From Acidobacteriota bacterium (GTDB lineage Bacteria > Acidobacteriota > Thermoanaerobaculia > UBA5066 > Gp7-AA6), in contig JAIVJS010000073.1 in the NCBI GenBank assembly GCA_020199905.1, positions 23,463 to 87,462 on the forward strand: a stretch of DNA of 64,000 nt, in the 5' to 3' direction. The notes under the pieces were generated by a model, which made no database searches, had not been told where the DNA came from, and worked only from the letters and a program-made list of their open reading frames with translations. The position numbers and the translations under genes were made by a program. Position 1 is the stretch's first letter; the number at the start of each line of letters is the position of its first letter. Positions 44,411 to 53,461 of the stretch are shown one piece after another.

Positions 44411-45265
44411 CTAGTCCTTTCCCGAGAGCCGCTCGAAAAGGCCGATCAGCTCCTCCTCCGACGCGAAGGCCATCTCGATGCGCCCGCCGCGCCTCCGGCG
44501 AACGATGCGCACTCGGGTCCCGAGCCGGCGCGACAGCTTCTCCTCGGCGTCCCGGGTGAAGGGGTCCCGCCGTTGCTCTTTCCGAACCTTTCCGCCCACA
44601 GCCAGCGCGGCAATCCGCTTTTCCGTCTGCCGGACGGACAGAGCGCGGCGCACGATTTCCGCCGCGACGGCTTCCTGATCGTCCGGCGTGGCCAGTGCGA
44701 GAAGCGCCCGGGCGTGCCCGGCGGAGATCTCCCCCGTCCGCACCCGTTCCCGGACCGCCGCGGGAAGACGCAGCAGCCTCAGGGAGTTGGCCACCGTTGC
44801 CCGGTCCTTGCCGACCCGCCGGGCGACGTCCTCCTGCGTGAGGTGGAACTCTTCCTTGAGCCGGAGATAAGCCGACGCCGCCTCGAGAGGGTTGAGGTCC
44901 TCCCGCTGGAGGTTCTCGACGAGCGCGATCTCGAGCAGGTCGCGGTCGGTCCCCGCCTCCCGGACGACGACCGGAACGCGCCCGAGTCCGGCCTGGCGGG
45001 CGGCGCGCCACCGGCGCTCGCCCGCGACGATTTCGAACTTCCCGCCGTTCGCCACCACCACGATCGGCTGAACGATCCCCTGCTCTCTGATGGAGGCGGC
45101 GAGCTCCGCCAGCGACTCCGGGTGGAAGTCCCGCCTCGGCTGAAAACGCCCCGGTTCGAGACTGTCGATCTCGACGTCCCGCACCGTTCCACGTGGAACG
45201 TGCTCGTCCCGGCCGCCCGGCAACAGGGCCGAGAGTCCGCGCCCCAGCGCCTGTTTGCCCTTCAT
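44411..45265 (-). CDS. parB: Chromosome-partitioning protein ParB
   Basis: The 284-residue protein opens [16 protein letters not shown], a usual ParB N-terminus. The CTPase domain carries FQPRRDF and [16 protein letters not shown], and an HTH follows ([20 protein letters not shown]). The C-terminal dimerisation part is [25 protein letters not shown] (in part). It binds parS and slides as a CTP clamp. A parS palindrome lies in its own 5' coding region. Its ATG overlaps the parA stop. Confidence 0.96.
   Translation of the reverse strand: MKGKQALGRGLSALLPGGRDEHVPRGTVRDVEIDSLEPGRFQPRRDFHPESLAELAASIREQGIVQPIVVVANGGKFEIVAGERRWRAARQAGLGRVPVVVREAGTDRDLLEIALVENLQREDLNPLEAASAYLRLKEEFHLTQEDVARRVGKDRATVANSLRLLRLPAAVRERVRTGEISAGHARALLALATPDDQEAVAAEIVRRALSVRQTEKRIAALAVGGKVRKEQRRDPFTRDAEEKLSRRLGTRVRIVRRRRGGRIEMAFASEEELIGLFERLSGKD
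45185..45200. promoter_or_regulatory. parS site inside parB
   Basis: A perfect 16-bp palindrome, cgttccacgtggaacg, matches the conserved parS core (consensus tgttNCACGTGNaaca). It lies within codons near the 5' end of parB. Confidence 0.85.
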
Positions 45266-46029
45266 CCCGCCACGCGGCGTTTCAGGAACTCTCGCCCGAG
45301 AGCGAGGTACGCCTCGGCCCCCCGGGACTTGATGTCGTAGGCGAGAACGGGCTTTCCGAAGGAGGGGGCCTCGCCGAGCCTCACGTTTCGCGGGATGATC
45401 GTCTCGTACACCTTCTCCCCCAGATGTTTTCGGATGTCGTCGGTGACCTGCCGGCCGAGGTTAGTGCGGTCGTCGTACATCGTCAAGACGATCCCCTCGA
45501 CGGTCAGGCCGGGGTTGAACGCCGCCCGCACCCTGTCGATCGTTTCAAGAAGCTCGCTGACCCCTTCGAGCGCGAAATACTCCGTCTGCATCGGGACGAG
45601 AACCGAGTCCGCCGCCGTCAGGGCGTTGACGGTCAGAAGGGACAGCGAGGGCGGGCAGTCGATGAAAATGAACTCGAACCGCTCCCGGACCGGCTCCAGG
45701 GCGGCGCGTAACCGGTGCTCGCGCGAAGGCTCATCGACCAGCTCGATTTCGGCGCCCACGAGGTCTCGACCCGAAGGGAGCAGCCAGAGATTCGGGAATG
45801 CCGTTTCCCGGATCGCGTCGGAGGCGGGGGTCCCGGACAGAACGTCATAGGCGTCGGGTCCCTCCCGGGAGCGTGGAAATCCCATCCCGGACGTCGCGTT
45901 GGACTGGGGGTCGAGATCGAGAAGCAGGACGCGGCGGTCCAGGGCCGCCAGCGAGGCGGCCAGGTTGATGGCGGTCGTCGTCTTGCCGACGCCGCCCTTC
46001 TGGTTCGAGATCGCCACCGTGCGCGGCAT
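45262..46029 (-). CDS. parA: Chromosome-partitioning ATPase ParA (Soj type)
   Basis: The 255-residue protein has the deviant Walker A NQKGGVGKTTTAINLAASLA (residues 9-28), LLLDLDPQSNATSG as A', and FIDCPPSLSLLTVNAL as Walker B. It lacks the N-terminal HTH of plasmid ParA. It forms a nucleoid-bound gradient that segregates ParB-parS complexes. It overlaps parB by 4 bp (ATGA). A second parS lies 60-75 bp upstream. Confidence 0.96.
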   Translation of the reverse strand: MPRTVAISNQKGGVGKTTTAINLAASLAALDRRVLLLDLDPQSNATSGMGFPRSREGPDAYDVLSGTPASDAIRETAFPNLWLLPSGRDLVGAEIELVDEPSREHRLRAALEPVRERFEFIFIDCPPSLSLLTVNALTAADSVLVPMQTEYFALEGVSELLETIDRVRAAFNPGLTVEGIVLTMYDDRTNLGRQVTDDIRKHLGEKVYETIIPRNVRLGEAPSFGKPVLAYDIKSRGAEAYLALGREFLKRRVAG

Positions 46030-46087
46030 CAGCAGGTCACCTTGATTTTTGCTCCCCGAGGATCGCCGAATCTAGCATCACGGCAAA

Positions 46088-46103
46088 GGTTCCACGTGGA
46101 ACG
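46088..46103. promoter_or_regulatory. parS site between rsmG and parA
   Basis: The 14-bp palindrome gttccacgtggaac (46089-46102) is the same parS core as at 45185-45200. It lies in the 96-bp spacer upstream of parA, where ParB binding could also affect parA transcription. Confidence 0.85.
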
Positions 46104-46125
46104 CTCCCGTGTCGGAGCGCTCGGG

Positions 46126-46764
46126 TCAGGCGGGTATCCGGCGGAAAACAGCGATCCGCCTCCTCTCCGAGCCCGGGACGTCGCGGACGCGCTCGAGCCG
46201 AAAACGTCCGTCGAGGCTGCGCGCCAGAGCCTCGGGATCCGTCGTCCACGCGAGAAACTGCCCCGCCGGCGTCAGAAACGGGGCCGCGTCGAGGACCGCC
46301 GCGATCGAGCCGACCGCCCGGGCGAGGGCGGCTTCGCAGGAGCCCGCCTCGAGGGCCGAAATCGAGGGGATCGCGGGCACCATGTTGAGCGCCATCGTCT
46401 CCCGGACGTGGTCGAGGAACTCGCGGCGCTTTCGCCGCGGCTCGACGGGGACCAGGTGGATGTCGCCGCGCAGGATCGCCACGGGAATCCCCGGCAGGCC
46501 CGCGCCCGACCCGATGTCGGAGACGCAGGCGCCCGGGGGCACCAGATCCGCCCCCAGGCAGGACTCGAGCGCATGCTCGACCAGGGTTTCACCCGGGAAG
46601 GGACCCGTCAGGTTGGTGCGTCGCCGCCAGAGGTCGAGAAGGGCCAGGTACCGGGCGAGCCGCTTCGCGTCGCCGGGATCGAGCCTCAGCCCGTAGCCGC
46701 CGCATCGGGCCGCGATCCACTCTTCAAAGCGCTCGAGAGGCGCCTCGCCCCCTTCGGGCAACAT
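46126..46764 (-). CDS. rsmG: 16S rRNA (guanine527-N7)-methyltransferase RsmG
   Basis: The 212-residue SAM-dependent methyltransferase has the GidB features LDLWRRRTNLTG and the SAM loop VSDIGSGAGLPGIPVAI. VEPRRKRREFLDHV and ALARAVGSIAAVLD follow (the usual SRA-x-A-P appears as ARAVGS). The ATG at 46764 overlaps the mnmG 3' end by 41 bp. The order mnmG-rsmG-parA-parB is conserved around many bacterial origins. Confidence 0.93.
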   Translation of the reverse strand: MLPEGGEAPLERFEEWIAARCGGYGLRLDPGDAKRLARYLALLDLWRRRTNLTGPFPGETLVEHALESCLGADLVPPGACVSDIGSGAGLPGIPVAILRGDIHLVPVEPRRKRREFLDHVRETMALNMVPAIPSISALEAGSCEAALARAVGSIAAVLDAAPFLTPAGQFLAWTTDPEALARSLDGRFRLERVRDVPGSERRRIAVFRRIPA

Positions 46765-48643
46765 AGCCCGAGATTATCGCGACAGCGGCGGGAGTGACGC
46801 CGGGAATCCGAGCGGCCTCGCCGAGCGTCCGCGGGCGCCGCCGCGTGCATTTCTCGACGATTTCCGTCGTCAGCCCGGGGAGGATCGCGTAATCGAGCTC
46901 GTCCGGGATCCGGCGGGTCTCGAGCGGCTCGACCCGGAGGATGCGCTCCTGTTCCCGGCGGACATAGCCCTCGTATCGGACTCGGGTCTCCACGATCTGA
47001 AGCTCTTCGAGAGTCAGGCCCTCGAACGCCTCCGGGGCAAATGCGGCCAGGGCCGCGGCAGACAAGTCTTGTCTTTTCAATAGGTTACGGAGGGTGGTGG
47101 GGGAGTCGAAGCGCGCGCCGGTCGCCGCCATCAGCCGGTCCAGCGTCTGCCGGTTAGGATGCACCGTCCGGGTCGCGAGGTCCCGATCCGCGCGCGCCAC
47201 CCGGTCCTCCGACCGCATCGCGTCCCCGTACTCCGAGTCGTCGATGAGGCCGAGACGGCGGGCGTGCGGCAGGAGCCGCCGGAGCACCGTGTCGACTCCG
47301 AGAAGGAGCCGGTGCTCGGCCCGCGAGGTGAAGAGCCGGTATGGCTCCTCGAGCCCCTTCGAGGTCAGGTCATCGACCATCACGGCGGCGTACGCCTCCG
47401 AGCGCTCGAGGACGAACGGCGCTTCGCGCCGGGCGGCCAGAGCGGCGTTCACACCCGCCCAGAGACCCTGCCCCGCCGCCTCCTCGTACCCCGACGTGCC
47501 GTTGATCTGCCCGGCGAGAAAGAGGCCCGGTGCCGCAAGCACCTCGAGCGACCGCGACAGCTGGTCCGGGAACGCGTAGTCGTACTCGACGGCGTACCCC
47601 GCGCGCAGCATCCGCGCGCGCGAGAGGCCCGGGATCTCCGCGAGGATCCTGCGCTGGATCTCTGCGGGCAGCGAGGTCGAGAGGCCGTTGATGTAGATCT
47701 CTTCGGCGTCGAGACCCTCGGGCTCGAGGTAGAGAGTGTGCGCGGACTTGGCCGCGAACCGGACGACCTTGTCTTCGACCGACGGGCAGTACCGGGGGCC
47801 GACGCTGCGTATCGCACCGGAGAACATCGGGCTCGAGTCCAGGTTGTCGCGGATGATCCGATGAACCGACTCGTTCGTCGAGGTGATCCAGCACAGTATC
47901 TGATTGCGGGGAAGCGTCTTCGTCCGATATGAGAAGGGAATCGGCGGCTCGTCTCCCGCCTGCGGAGCGCACGCGGCGAAGTCGACGGTGTCGCGGGCGA
48001 CGCGCGGCGGAGTTCCGGTCTTGAAGCGCCCCAGGGCGAGGCCCGCCCGCGAGAGCGCCCCCGAAAGACCGACCGCCGCGGGCTCTCCCACGCGTCCTCC
48101 GGGAGTCCGGACGCCTCCCGTGTGCATCAGGCCCCGCAGAAACGTGCCGCCGGCCACGACGACGGCGTCCGCGCCGATCCGAAGTGTCGTTCCGCCGGCG
48201 CCGCCGGGCGCGGCCGCGCTCGCGATGACCCCGCTCACCCGTCCGCCCGCCTCGACGAGGTCCTCCGCCATCCCCTCGATCAGCGTCAGCCCGGGCGTCG
48301 AGGCTAAAGCGTCGGAGGCGAGCCGCGCGTACAGGGCCTTGTCGCACTGCGCCCGCGGCCCCCAGACGGCGGGCCCCCGCGAGCGGTTCAGAACCTTGAA
48401 CTGAATGCCGGCGCGATCGGCCAGAAGGCCCATCAGGCCGCCCAGGGCGTCGATCTCGCGCACGAGCTGACCCTTGGCGAGCCCTCCGATCGCCGGGTTG
48501 CACGACATCCGTCCGATCGAATCGACCGACGCCGTCAGGAGCCCGACGCGCCGGCCCATTCGGGCGGCGGCGTTGGCCGCCTCGATCCCGGCGTGGCCGG
48601 CTCCGACGACGAGGACGTCGAAGGAAACGTTTTCAGTATTCAG
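46724..48643 (-). CDS. mnmG: tRNA uridine 5-carboxymethylaminomethyl synthase subunit MnmG
   Basis: The protein has about 639 residues. The FAD fold begins FDVLVVGAGHAGIEAANAAA. SCNPAIGGLAKGQLVREIDALGG, AGTFLRG-type VVAGGTFLRGLMHTG and the GYAVEYDYAFP block identify MnmG, which with MnmE modifies U34 of several tRNAs. No ATG, GTG or TTG lies before the FAD motif: the first in-frame ATG (48559) would remove it, and an upstream TAA closes the frame. CTG at 48641-48643, inside a heptamer repeat, is the only plausible start I can find, and it is uncertain. Confidence 0.93.
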   Translation of the reverse strand: MNTENVSFDVLVVGAGHAGIEAANAAARMGRRVGLLTASVDSIGRMSCNPAIGGLAKGQLVREIDALGGLMGLLADRAGIQFKVLNRSRGPAVWGPRAQCDKALYARLASDALASTPGLTLIEGMAEDLVEAGGRVSGVIASAAAPGGAGGTTLRIGADAVVVAGGTFLRGLMHTGGVRTPGGRVGEPAAVGLSGALSRAGLALGRFKTGTPPRVARDTVDFAACAPQAGDEPPIPFSYRTKTLPRNQILCWITSTNESVHRIIRDNLDSSPMFSGAIRSVGPRYCPSVEDKVVRFAAKSAHTLYLEPEGLDAEEIYINGLSTSLPAEIQRRILAEIPGLSRARMLRAGYAVEYDYAFPDQLSRSLEVLAAPGLFLAGQINGTSGYEEAAGQGLWAGVNAALAARREAPFVLERSEAYAAVMVDDLTSKGLEEPYRLFTSRAEHRLLLGVDTVLRRLLPHARRLGLIDDSEYGDAMRSEDRVARADRDLATRTVHPNRQTLDRLMAATGARFDSPTTLRNLLKRQDLSAAALAAFAPEAFEGLTLEELQIVETRVRYEGYVRREQERILRVEPLETRRIPDELDYAILPGLTTEIVEKCTRRRPRTLGEAARIPGVTPAAVAIISGYVARRGRGASRAL

Positions 48644-48747
48644 TTTTCCGTTCTCAGTTTCGGATTCAAACTCAACCTCAATTTACGTTTGGGAGTTCTC
48701 CGTTTACCGTGTCCGAACTGATGACTCATAACTGACGACTGAGAACT
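48631..48747. repeat. Heptamer-period repeats between mnmG and mnmE
   Basis: Most of the spacer is in 7-bp register: tttcagt, attcagt, tttccgt, tctcagt, then attcaaa, ctcaacc, and later atgactc, ataactg, acgactg, agaactc. The left end overlaps the probable mnmG start, the right end stops 4 bp from the mnmE stop. This breaks an otherwise compact tRNA-modification operon. Confidence 0.8.
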
Positions 48748-48750
48748 CTT

Positions 48751-50142
48751 TCACTTCCCGATGCAGAAAGTGGCGAAGATCTCGCTCAGGACGTCTTCGG
48801 GGGTCGTCTCGCCGGAGAGCTCCGCGAGTGCATCGAGGGCGTCGTGCACGTGGGAAACCGGGTACTCCGGAGACTCGCCGCGGCCGAGCGCGGCGAGCGC
48901 TTCGACGGAGGCCGCCCACGCGCGATCGACCGCGTTCTGCTGGCGCGCGGATCCCAGCATCTCGGAGCCCGTGTCGGGAGGGAGCCCGGACTCGAGAAGC
49001 CCGGCCACGGCCGACCGCAGGATCTCGCCGGCGTCGCTCGAGAGGCCGTACAGCGCCAGGGCCGGACGTGTCAAAGCGCTCGGTGGCAGGAGGGCGGAAA
49101 CCCCGCGCCGGTCCGACGCCAACCCGTCGATCTTGTTGGCGATCACCAGCCGCCGCTCGATCGGAAGAGTCGCGAGCGCGCTCTCGTCCTCGCCGCTCCA
49201 GCCCGCCACGGCATCGACCACATAGAGGACGGCGTCCGCCGACTCCCCCGCCGCCCGCGCGCGTTCGACGCCCAGGCTCTCGATCGGATCCTCCGTCGCG
49301 CGCAGGCCGGCCGTGTCGACGAGCTCGACGGGAATGCCGCGGACGTCGATCGTGGCGTCGAGCGTGTCGCGGGTGGTTCCCGGGATCGAGGTGACAATCG
49401 CCCTCTCCGCTCCCACGAGGGCGTTGAAAAGGGTGGACTTTCCGGCGTTGGGACGGCCGAGCAGAACCACGCGGGCTCCGCCGGCGAGCAGGCGGCCGCG
49501 TTTTCCGCTCCGGGAAAGACATTCGAGCTCCTGCGCGGCGAACGCGATCCGCTCCGCGGTCGCGGCCGGCAGAGCCTCGCCGACGTCTTCGGAGAAGTCG
49601 AGCGCCGCCTCGATCTCCGCGGCGGCCGTCGCGAGCGAAGCCCGGACGGCCGCGAGCCGGCGAGAGAGGCTTCCGTCCAGACGGCGCGCGGATGCCGAGA
49701 CCGCGGCCGGCGTCCTCGCCTCGACTAAGTCGCGCACCGCTTCCGCTTCGACCAGATCCACTTTGCCCAGAAGAAAAGCGCGCTGCGTGAACTCTCCCGG
49801 GCGCGCGGGCCGGGCGCCCGCGTCGATCAACGCCGACAGCAGCGCGCGCACGAGAGCGGGACCGCCGTGCACGGAGATTTCCGCGACGTCCTCCCCCGTG
49901 ACCGAACGCGGAGAGGCGAAGAAGGTGACGAGCCCGCGGTCGATGGGAGAGCCGCTCGGATCGGACAGACGCGCGAGCAGCGGGCGGCGGTCCGGAAGGG
50001 TCGCGGGGAGATCCGGTGCGACGGCGCGGAGGATTCCGGCGGTGCGCGGCCCAGAAAGACGCAGGAGCGCCAGGGCGGATCGGCCGGGCGGCGTCGCCGG
50101 CGCGACGATGGTGTCCTCGAGAAAGTAAGGATCCGGGCGCAT
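48751..50142 (-). CDS. mnmE: tRNA modification GTPase MnmE
   Basis: The 463-residue protein has the N-terminal formyl-THF domain (DTIVAPATPPGRSALALLRLSG), then PRSVTGEDVAEISVHGGP and the RPGEFTQRAFLLGKVDLVEAEAV block (in part). An inserted G domain carries LLGRPNAGKSTLFNALVG, DTAGLR and ANKID. It ends with the invariant FCIGK, whose Cys is required for the modification. It works with MnmG on wobble uridines. Confidence 0.96.
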   Translation of the reverse strand: MRPDPYFLEDTIVAPATPPGRSALALLRLSGPRTAGILRAVAPDLPATLPDRRPLLARLSDPSGSPIDRGLVTFFASPRSVTGEDVAEISVHGGPALVRALLSALIDAGARPARPGEFTQRAFLLGKVDLVEAEAVRDLVEARTPAAVSASARRLDGSLSRRLAAVRASLATAAAEIEAALDFSEDVGEALPAATAERIAFAAQELECLSRSGKRGRLLAGGARVVLLGRPNAGKSTLFNALVGAERAIVTSIPGTTRDTLDATIDVRGIPVELVDTAGLRATEDPIESLGVERARAAGESADAVLYVVDAVAGWSGEDESALATLPIERRLVIANKIDGLASDRRGVSALLPPSALTRPALALYGLSSDAGEILRSAVAGLLESGLPPDTGSEMLGSARQQNAVDRAWAASVEALAALGRGESPEYPVSHVHDALDALAELSGETTPEDVLSEIFATFCIGK

Positions 50143-50238
50143 GTTCGGTTCAGGAGCCTGTCACGGTCCTCCTGCTCGAGGGCGGCGACGCTCCGGCGGA
50201 AAGGGAGGCGGGAGAGGCCCGCGCGGGATGGCGCCGCC

Positions 50239-51045
50239 TCAGCTCGCCTTCGGGCGCACCGCGACGCGCTTCAAGAACCCGTCGCCCTCGCTCTCCGTCT
50301 CGACCTCCGGGTCCGCCGCGAGCGCGAGATGGATCAGTCGACGCTCTCCCGGGGAGAGGGGCGGTAGCAGCTGCGGGCTGCGCGTGCGCTTCGCCTCGTT
50401 CGCCGAGCGCAGGGCGAGCTCCTCCAGCGACTCCCGCTGGTGGGCCCGGAATCCCTCGGCATCGAGCCGCGGATACACGGGGCGGCCCAGCCTCCTGGAA
50501 GCGATCCGCCCCGTCAGGACTTCGAGCCCGTTCAACCCCTCGCCGCGGTTGGCGAGGAGCGGCTCGGTGTCGTCCCCGATCAGCTCGAACAGCATCTCTT
50601 CGCCCGGGCGGCGGCGCGTCTCGACGAGAAAGCCCGCCGCCGAGAGGAGCTCGGTCAAGGTGGCCTCGACGGTCGTGAACGCTTCGTCGTCCATCGCGCC
50701 CGGCCCCGCGGAACCGGAACGCCCGCGATCGCCGTCGAACTCCGCGGCGCGGCTCGCGGCGGAAGGGCCGCGTCCCGTCGGAGGCGGCGTAGACGCGGGC
50801 GAGAGAGGAGCGGCCATCGCGGGCCGGGCGGGTGCCGGGGCGGGAGAAGGGATCCGTTCCTGCGGGACGGGGGCCGCGGGCGCTCCGAACTCCTCCCCCA
50901 CCTCCACGTCGATCTCGACGACCCGGCCGCCCCAGAACGACTTCTCGTCGCGCACGATCGAGTAACGAAGGGACGACGCCGGCTTCTTTAACTCGCGGAG
51001 CGCCGTCTCGATCGCCTCCTGCTCCGACTTTCCTTCGAATCGCAT
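50239..51045 (-). CDS. jag: Jag/KhpB RNA-binding protein
   Basis: The 268-residue protein has the Jag N-domain (MRFEGKSEQEAIETALREL) and the short strand SFWGGRVVEIDVEVG, then a Pro/Ala-rich linker of about 75 residues. A KH-like part (LTELLSAAGFLVETRRRPGE to NGLEVLTGRIASRRL) is followed by an R3H end (SPGERRLIHLALAADPEV) whose basic residues bind RNA. It lies next to yidC, as in many bacteria, and is thought to regulate envelope or division mRNAs. Confidence 0.92.
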   Translation of the reverse strand: MRFEGKSEQEAIETALRELKKPASSLRYSIVRDEKSFWGGRVVEIDVEVGEEFGAPAAPVPQERIPSPAPAPARPAMAAPLSPASTPPPTGRGPSAASRAAEFDGDRGRSGSAGPGAMDDEAFTTVEATLTELLSAAGFLVETRRRPGEEMLFELIGDDTEPLLANRGEGLNGLEVLTGRIASRRLGRPVYPRLDAEGFRAHQRESLEELALRSANEAKRTRSPQLLPPLSPGERRLIHLALAADPEVETESEGDGFLKRVAVRPKAS

Positions 51046-51067
51046 GGGAACTCCCGCGCTCTGACGC

Positions 51068-52735
51068 TTACGCGCGCGCCTGCCGCAGTTTTTTGGGTTC
51101 CGGCGCCGGCTCTCCGCCGCTCGCCATTTTATTGATGATCATCTGCTGAAAGATCGTCAGCACGTTGGAAAAGAGCCAGTACAGGACGAGCCCCGAAGGC
51201 ATGTCCTTCAGGAAGAATCCCCAGAGGAGCGGCATCGCCATGAAGATCTTCTTCTGCGCGGGGTCCGCCGTGGTGGGAGTCATCGCCTGTTGCACGTACA
51301 TCGAGACGATCATCAGGATCAGCAGGACGTAGGTGTGGTCGACCGCGGACAGGTCGCGGATCCAGAGCACGAAAGGCGCGTGCCTCAGCTCGATCGATCG
51401 GGAGAGAACGTTGTAGAAGGCCACCAGGATCGGGAGCTGCAGCAGCACGGGGAAGCACCCGCTCATCGGGTTGTAGCCCTCCGTCTGATAGAGCTTCATG
51501 ATTTCTTCGTTCATCTTCGCGCGCTGCGCCGCGTCGGTCTTGGCCTTCTTGTACTTGTCCTTGATAGCGTTCATCCGGGGCGCGAGCTTCTGCATCTTCT
51601 TCATCGACGAGTAGCTCTTGTGCATCAGGGGGAAGAGCAGGATCCGGATCAGAAGCGTGACGAGAAGGATCGCGACGCCGAAGTTTCCGACCAGCCCGTA
51701 CGTGCGCTTCAGGAGCCACAGAAGGGGCCTCGCCAGAATCCCGTACCAGCCGAAGTCGACAGTCCGTTCGAGGCCGAGGTGCGCGCTCTCGAGAACCTCG
51801 ACGTCCTTCGGACCGAAGTAGGCGCGGGCGTCCAGGGGTCCGCTCGCGGTCACGCCCGCCGTGATCCCGTTCCCGGGTTTGGCCGCGGCGTCCTTGCCGG
51901 TGATGGGGCCGACGCCCGGGACGGGGAGGGCCGCCGCCGTGGCCGGCTGGCGCGGGAGAAGAACCGCCAGGAAGTAATTGTCTTCGAGCCCGGCGTAGCC
52001 GTGGTCCGCCAGCGGCCAGGTCTGGGGTTTTTCGAGCTTGTCCGGGCGGGCGCGCTCGAATCCGTTGCCGCTCGTCGCCAGAGCGGCCGCGGGGGGCGAG
52101 TACCGGGAGACGAGCTCGTCGGCGTCGTTCCGCAGCCCCGTGCCGACTAAGAGCGTGTACGGAGCGGCTCCGGCCACGGAGGTGCGCACGTCGAAGAGGT
52201 ATCCCGTTCCCAGGCGGATCTCTTTCGTGATCGAGAGCGCGCCGTCGGAGAATTTCAGCCGGACGCCCCGGTCGGCCAGAGGCTCGACGGTGTAGAGCGC
52301 CTGCGCCGCTCGGGCGGTCAAATCGGGCCGGCCGGGGAAGTCGATGGCGAGCGGGCGCGGCGCGGGCGCGGGCACCTGGCGGACGAGCTCTAGCGGCCGC
52401 TTCTGCTCGTCGGTGTGCTTCACCAGGACGTAGGAGGAGAGAACCGCCCCGCGGTTGGAGACCGTGGCGCGCACGAGGTCGTTCGAGAGGACGGTCGTCT
52501 GCTCGGCCGCGGCAGCCACGGGCTCGAGGGCGGCCGCGGGCGCCGCGGGAGCGGCGGGCACGACGGCGGCCGCCTGGCCGGCACCGGAGGGAACGGTCGC
52601 GGGGGCCGCGGCGACGGCGGTCGGGGCCGATCCCGGGGTCTTGACCGGGTGCGGGGCGTTTTTTGCCGCGATCGCCTCCCAGAGGACGAGGACGCCCAGG
52701 GAGAGAGCCGCGGCGAGAAGCAGGCGCTTTTCCAT
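51068..52735 (-). CDS. yidC: Membrane protein insertase YidC
   Basis: The 555-residue Gram-negative-type YidC has an N-terminal helix (KRLLLAAALSLGVLVLWEAI), an Ala/Pro-rich linker, the large periplasmic beta domain (residues about 85-320), and the five-helix core. That core starts YGLVGNFGVAILLVTLLIRI and includes MKKMQKLAPRMNAIKDKYKK and PMSGCFPVLLQLPILVAFYN. The presence of the periplasmic domain supports a diderm host. ATG 52735 lies 8 bp after the yidD stop. Confidence 0.97.
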   Translation of the reverse strand: MEKRLLLAAALSLGVLVLWEAIAAKNAPHPVKTPGSAPTAVAAAPATVPSGAGQAAAVVPAAPAAPAAALEPVAAAAEQTTVLSNDLVRATVSNRGAVLSSYVLVKHTDEQKRPLELVRQVPAPAPRPLAIDFPGRPDLTARAAQALYTVEPLADRGVRLKFSDGALSITKEIRLGTGYLFDVRTSVAGAAPYTLLVGTGLRNDADELVSRYSPPAAALATSGNGFERARPDKLEKPQTWPLADHGYAGLEDNYFLAVLLPRQPATAAALPVPGVGPITGKDAAAKPGNGITAGVTASGPLDARAYFGPKDVEVLESAHLGLERTVDFGWYGILARPLLWLLKRTYGLVGNFGVAILLVTLLIRILLFPLMHKSYSSMKKMQKLAPRMNAIKDKYKKAKTDAAQRAKMNEEIMKLYQTEGYNPMSGCFPVLLQLPILVAFYNVLSRSIELRHAPFVLWIRDLSAVDHTYVLLILMIVSMYVQQAMTPTTADPAQKKIFMAMPLLWGFFLKDMPSGLVLYWLFSNVLTIFQQMIINKMASGGEPAPEPKKLRQARA

Positions 52736-52743
52736 GTCTTCGA

Positions 52744-52962
52744 CTACGGGACGGGGTCGAAGCCGCCCGGCCGGAACGGATGGCAGCGCAGCAGGCGGCC
52801 GAGGGCGAGGCGGGTCCCGCGCAGGAACCCGTGGCGCTCGACCGCCTCGCGCGCGTAGACCGAGCAGGTCGGCTCGAACCGGCACGCCTTCGGCAGAAAC
52901 GGCGAGATCGCCTCCTTGTAGAACTTGAGAACCGCGACGGTGATCCTGGCGAGCGGGCTCAC
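52744..52962 (-). CDS. yidD: Membrane-protein-insertion efficiency factor YidD
   Basis: The 72-residue protein starts at GTG 52962, overlapping the rnpA stop as GTGA. Its conserved core FYKEAISPFLPKACRFEPTC and YAREAVERHGFLRGTRLALG cover most of the length, ending HPFRPGGFDPVP. It has the two family cysteines and an amphipathic helix that docks on the inner membrane. Confidence 0.93.
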   Translation of the reverse strand: MSPLARITVAVLKFYKEAISPFLPKACRFEPTCSVYAREAVERHGFLRGTRLALGRLLRCHPFRPGGFDPVP

Positions 52963-53330
52963 GGGCGGGGAAGCCGCGAGGCTCCGCGGCGAAGGCAGTC
53001 GGCGTAGTCGCGCTCGAGCTCGCCGAAAGCGGCCGAGGCCGCCGAGGGCCGGGCGTTGACGACCACCTCGACCGCCTGAGGGGGCCGCTTCCGGCGAAAG
53101 AGCTCCCGGATCCGGCGTTTGACGCGGTTGCGCGTCACGGCGTCGCCCACCCGCCTGGAGACGGAAATGCCGATGCGCGGCTTCTCCGCGCCCGGCCGGG
53201 CGAGCAGAAAGACGAGGAAGTGGCGTCCGGAGACCCGGACCCCCGAGGAGTAGCACTCTTCGAATTCCGTTCGTTTGCGAAGGCGGTCGTCCCGGGAGAA
53301 AGTCTCCCGGGCGGCCCGGCCCGAGTTCAC
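52959..53330 (-). CDS. rnpA: Ribonuclease P protein component
   Basis: The 123-residue protein contains [18 protein letters not shown], the start of the RnpA fold, and the basic RNR helix [20 protein letters not shown] that binds the M1 RNA. GTG 53330 overlaps the rpmH stop (GTGA). It removes 5' leaders from tRNA precursors. Confidence 0.95.
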   Translation of the reverse strand: MNSGRAARETFSRDDRLRKRTEFEECYSSGVRVSGRHFLVFLLARPGAEKPRIGISVSRRVGDAVTRNRVKRRIRELFRRKRPPQAVEVVVNARPSAASAAFGELERDYADCLRRGASRLPRP

Positions 53331-53461
53331 ACTGCGAGCTTTTTACGGCCTTTGCGGCGGCGGGCCGAGAGGACGGCGCGCCCGGAACGCGTCCGCATCC
53401 GCACGAGAAACCCGTGGGTGCGCTTGCGGCGGCGGTTGTTCGGCTGATAGGTCCGTTTCAT
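53327..53461 (-). CDS. rpmH: Ribosomal protein L34
   Basis: The 44-residue protein [20 protein letters not shown] and on to RKGRKKLAV is a canonical L34 of the large subunit. It starts the minus-strand rpmH-rnpA-yidD-yidC-jag-mnmE-mnmG operon at the origin. The next gene, rnpA, begins inside its last codons. Confidence 0.97.
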   Translation of the reverse strand: MKRTYQPNNRRRKRTHGFLVRMRTRSGRAVLSARRRKGRKKLAV

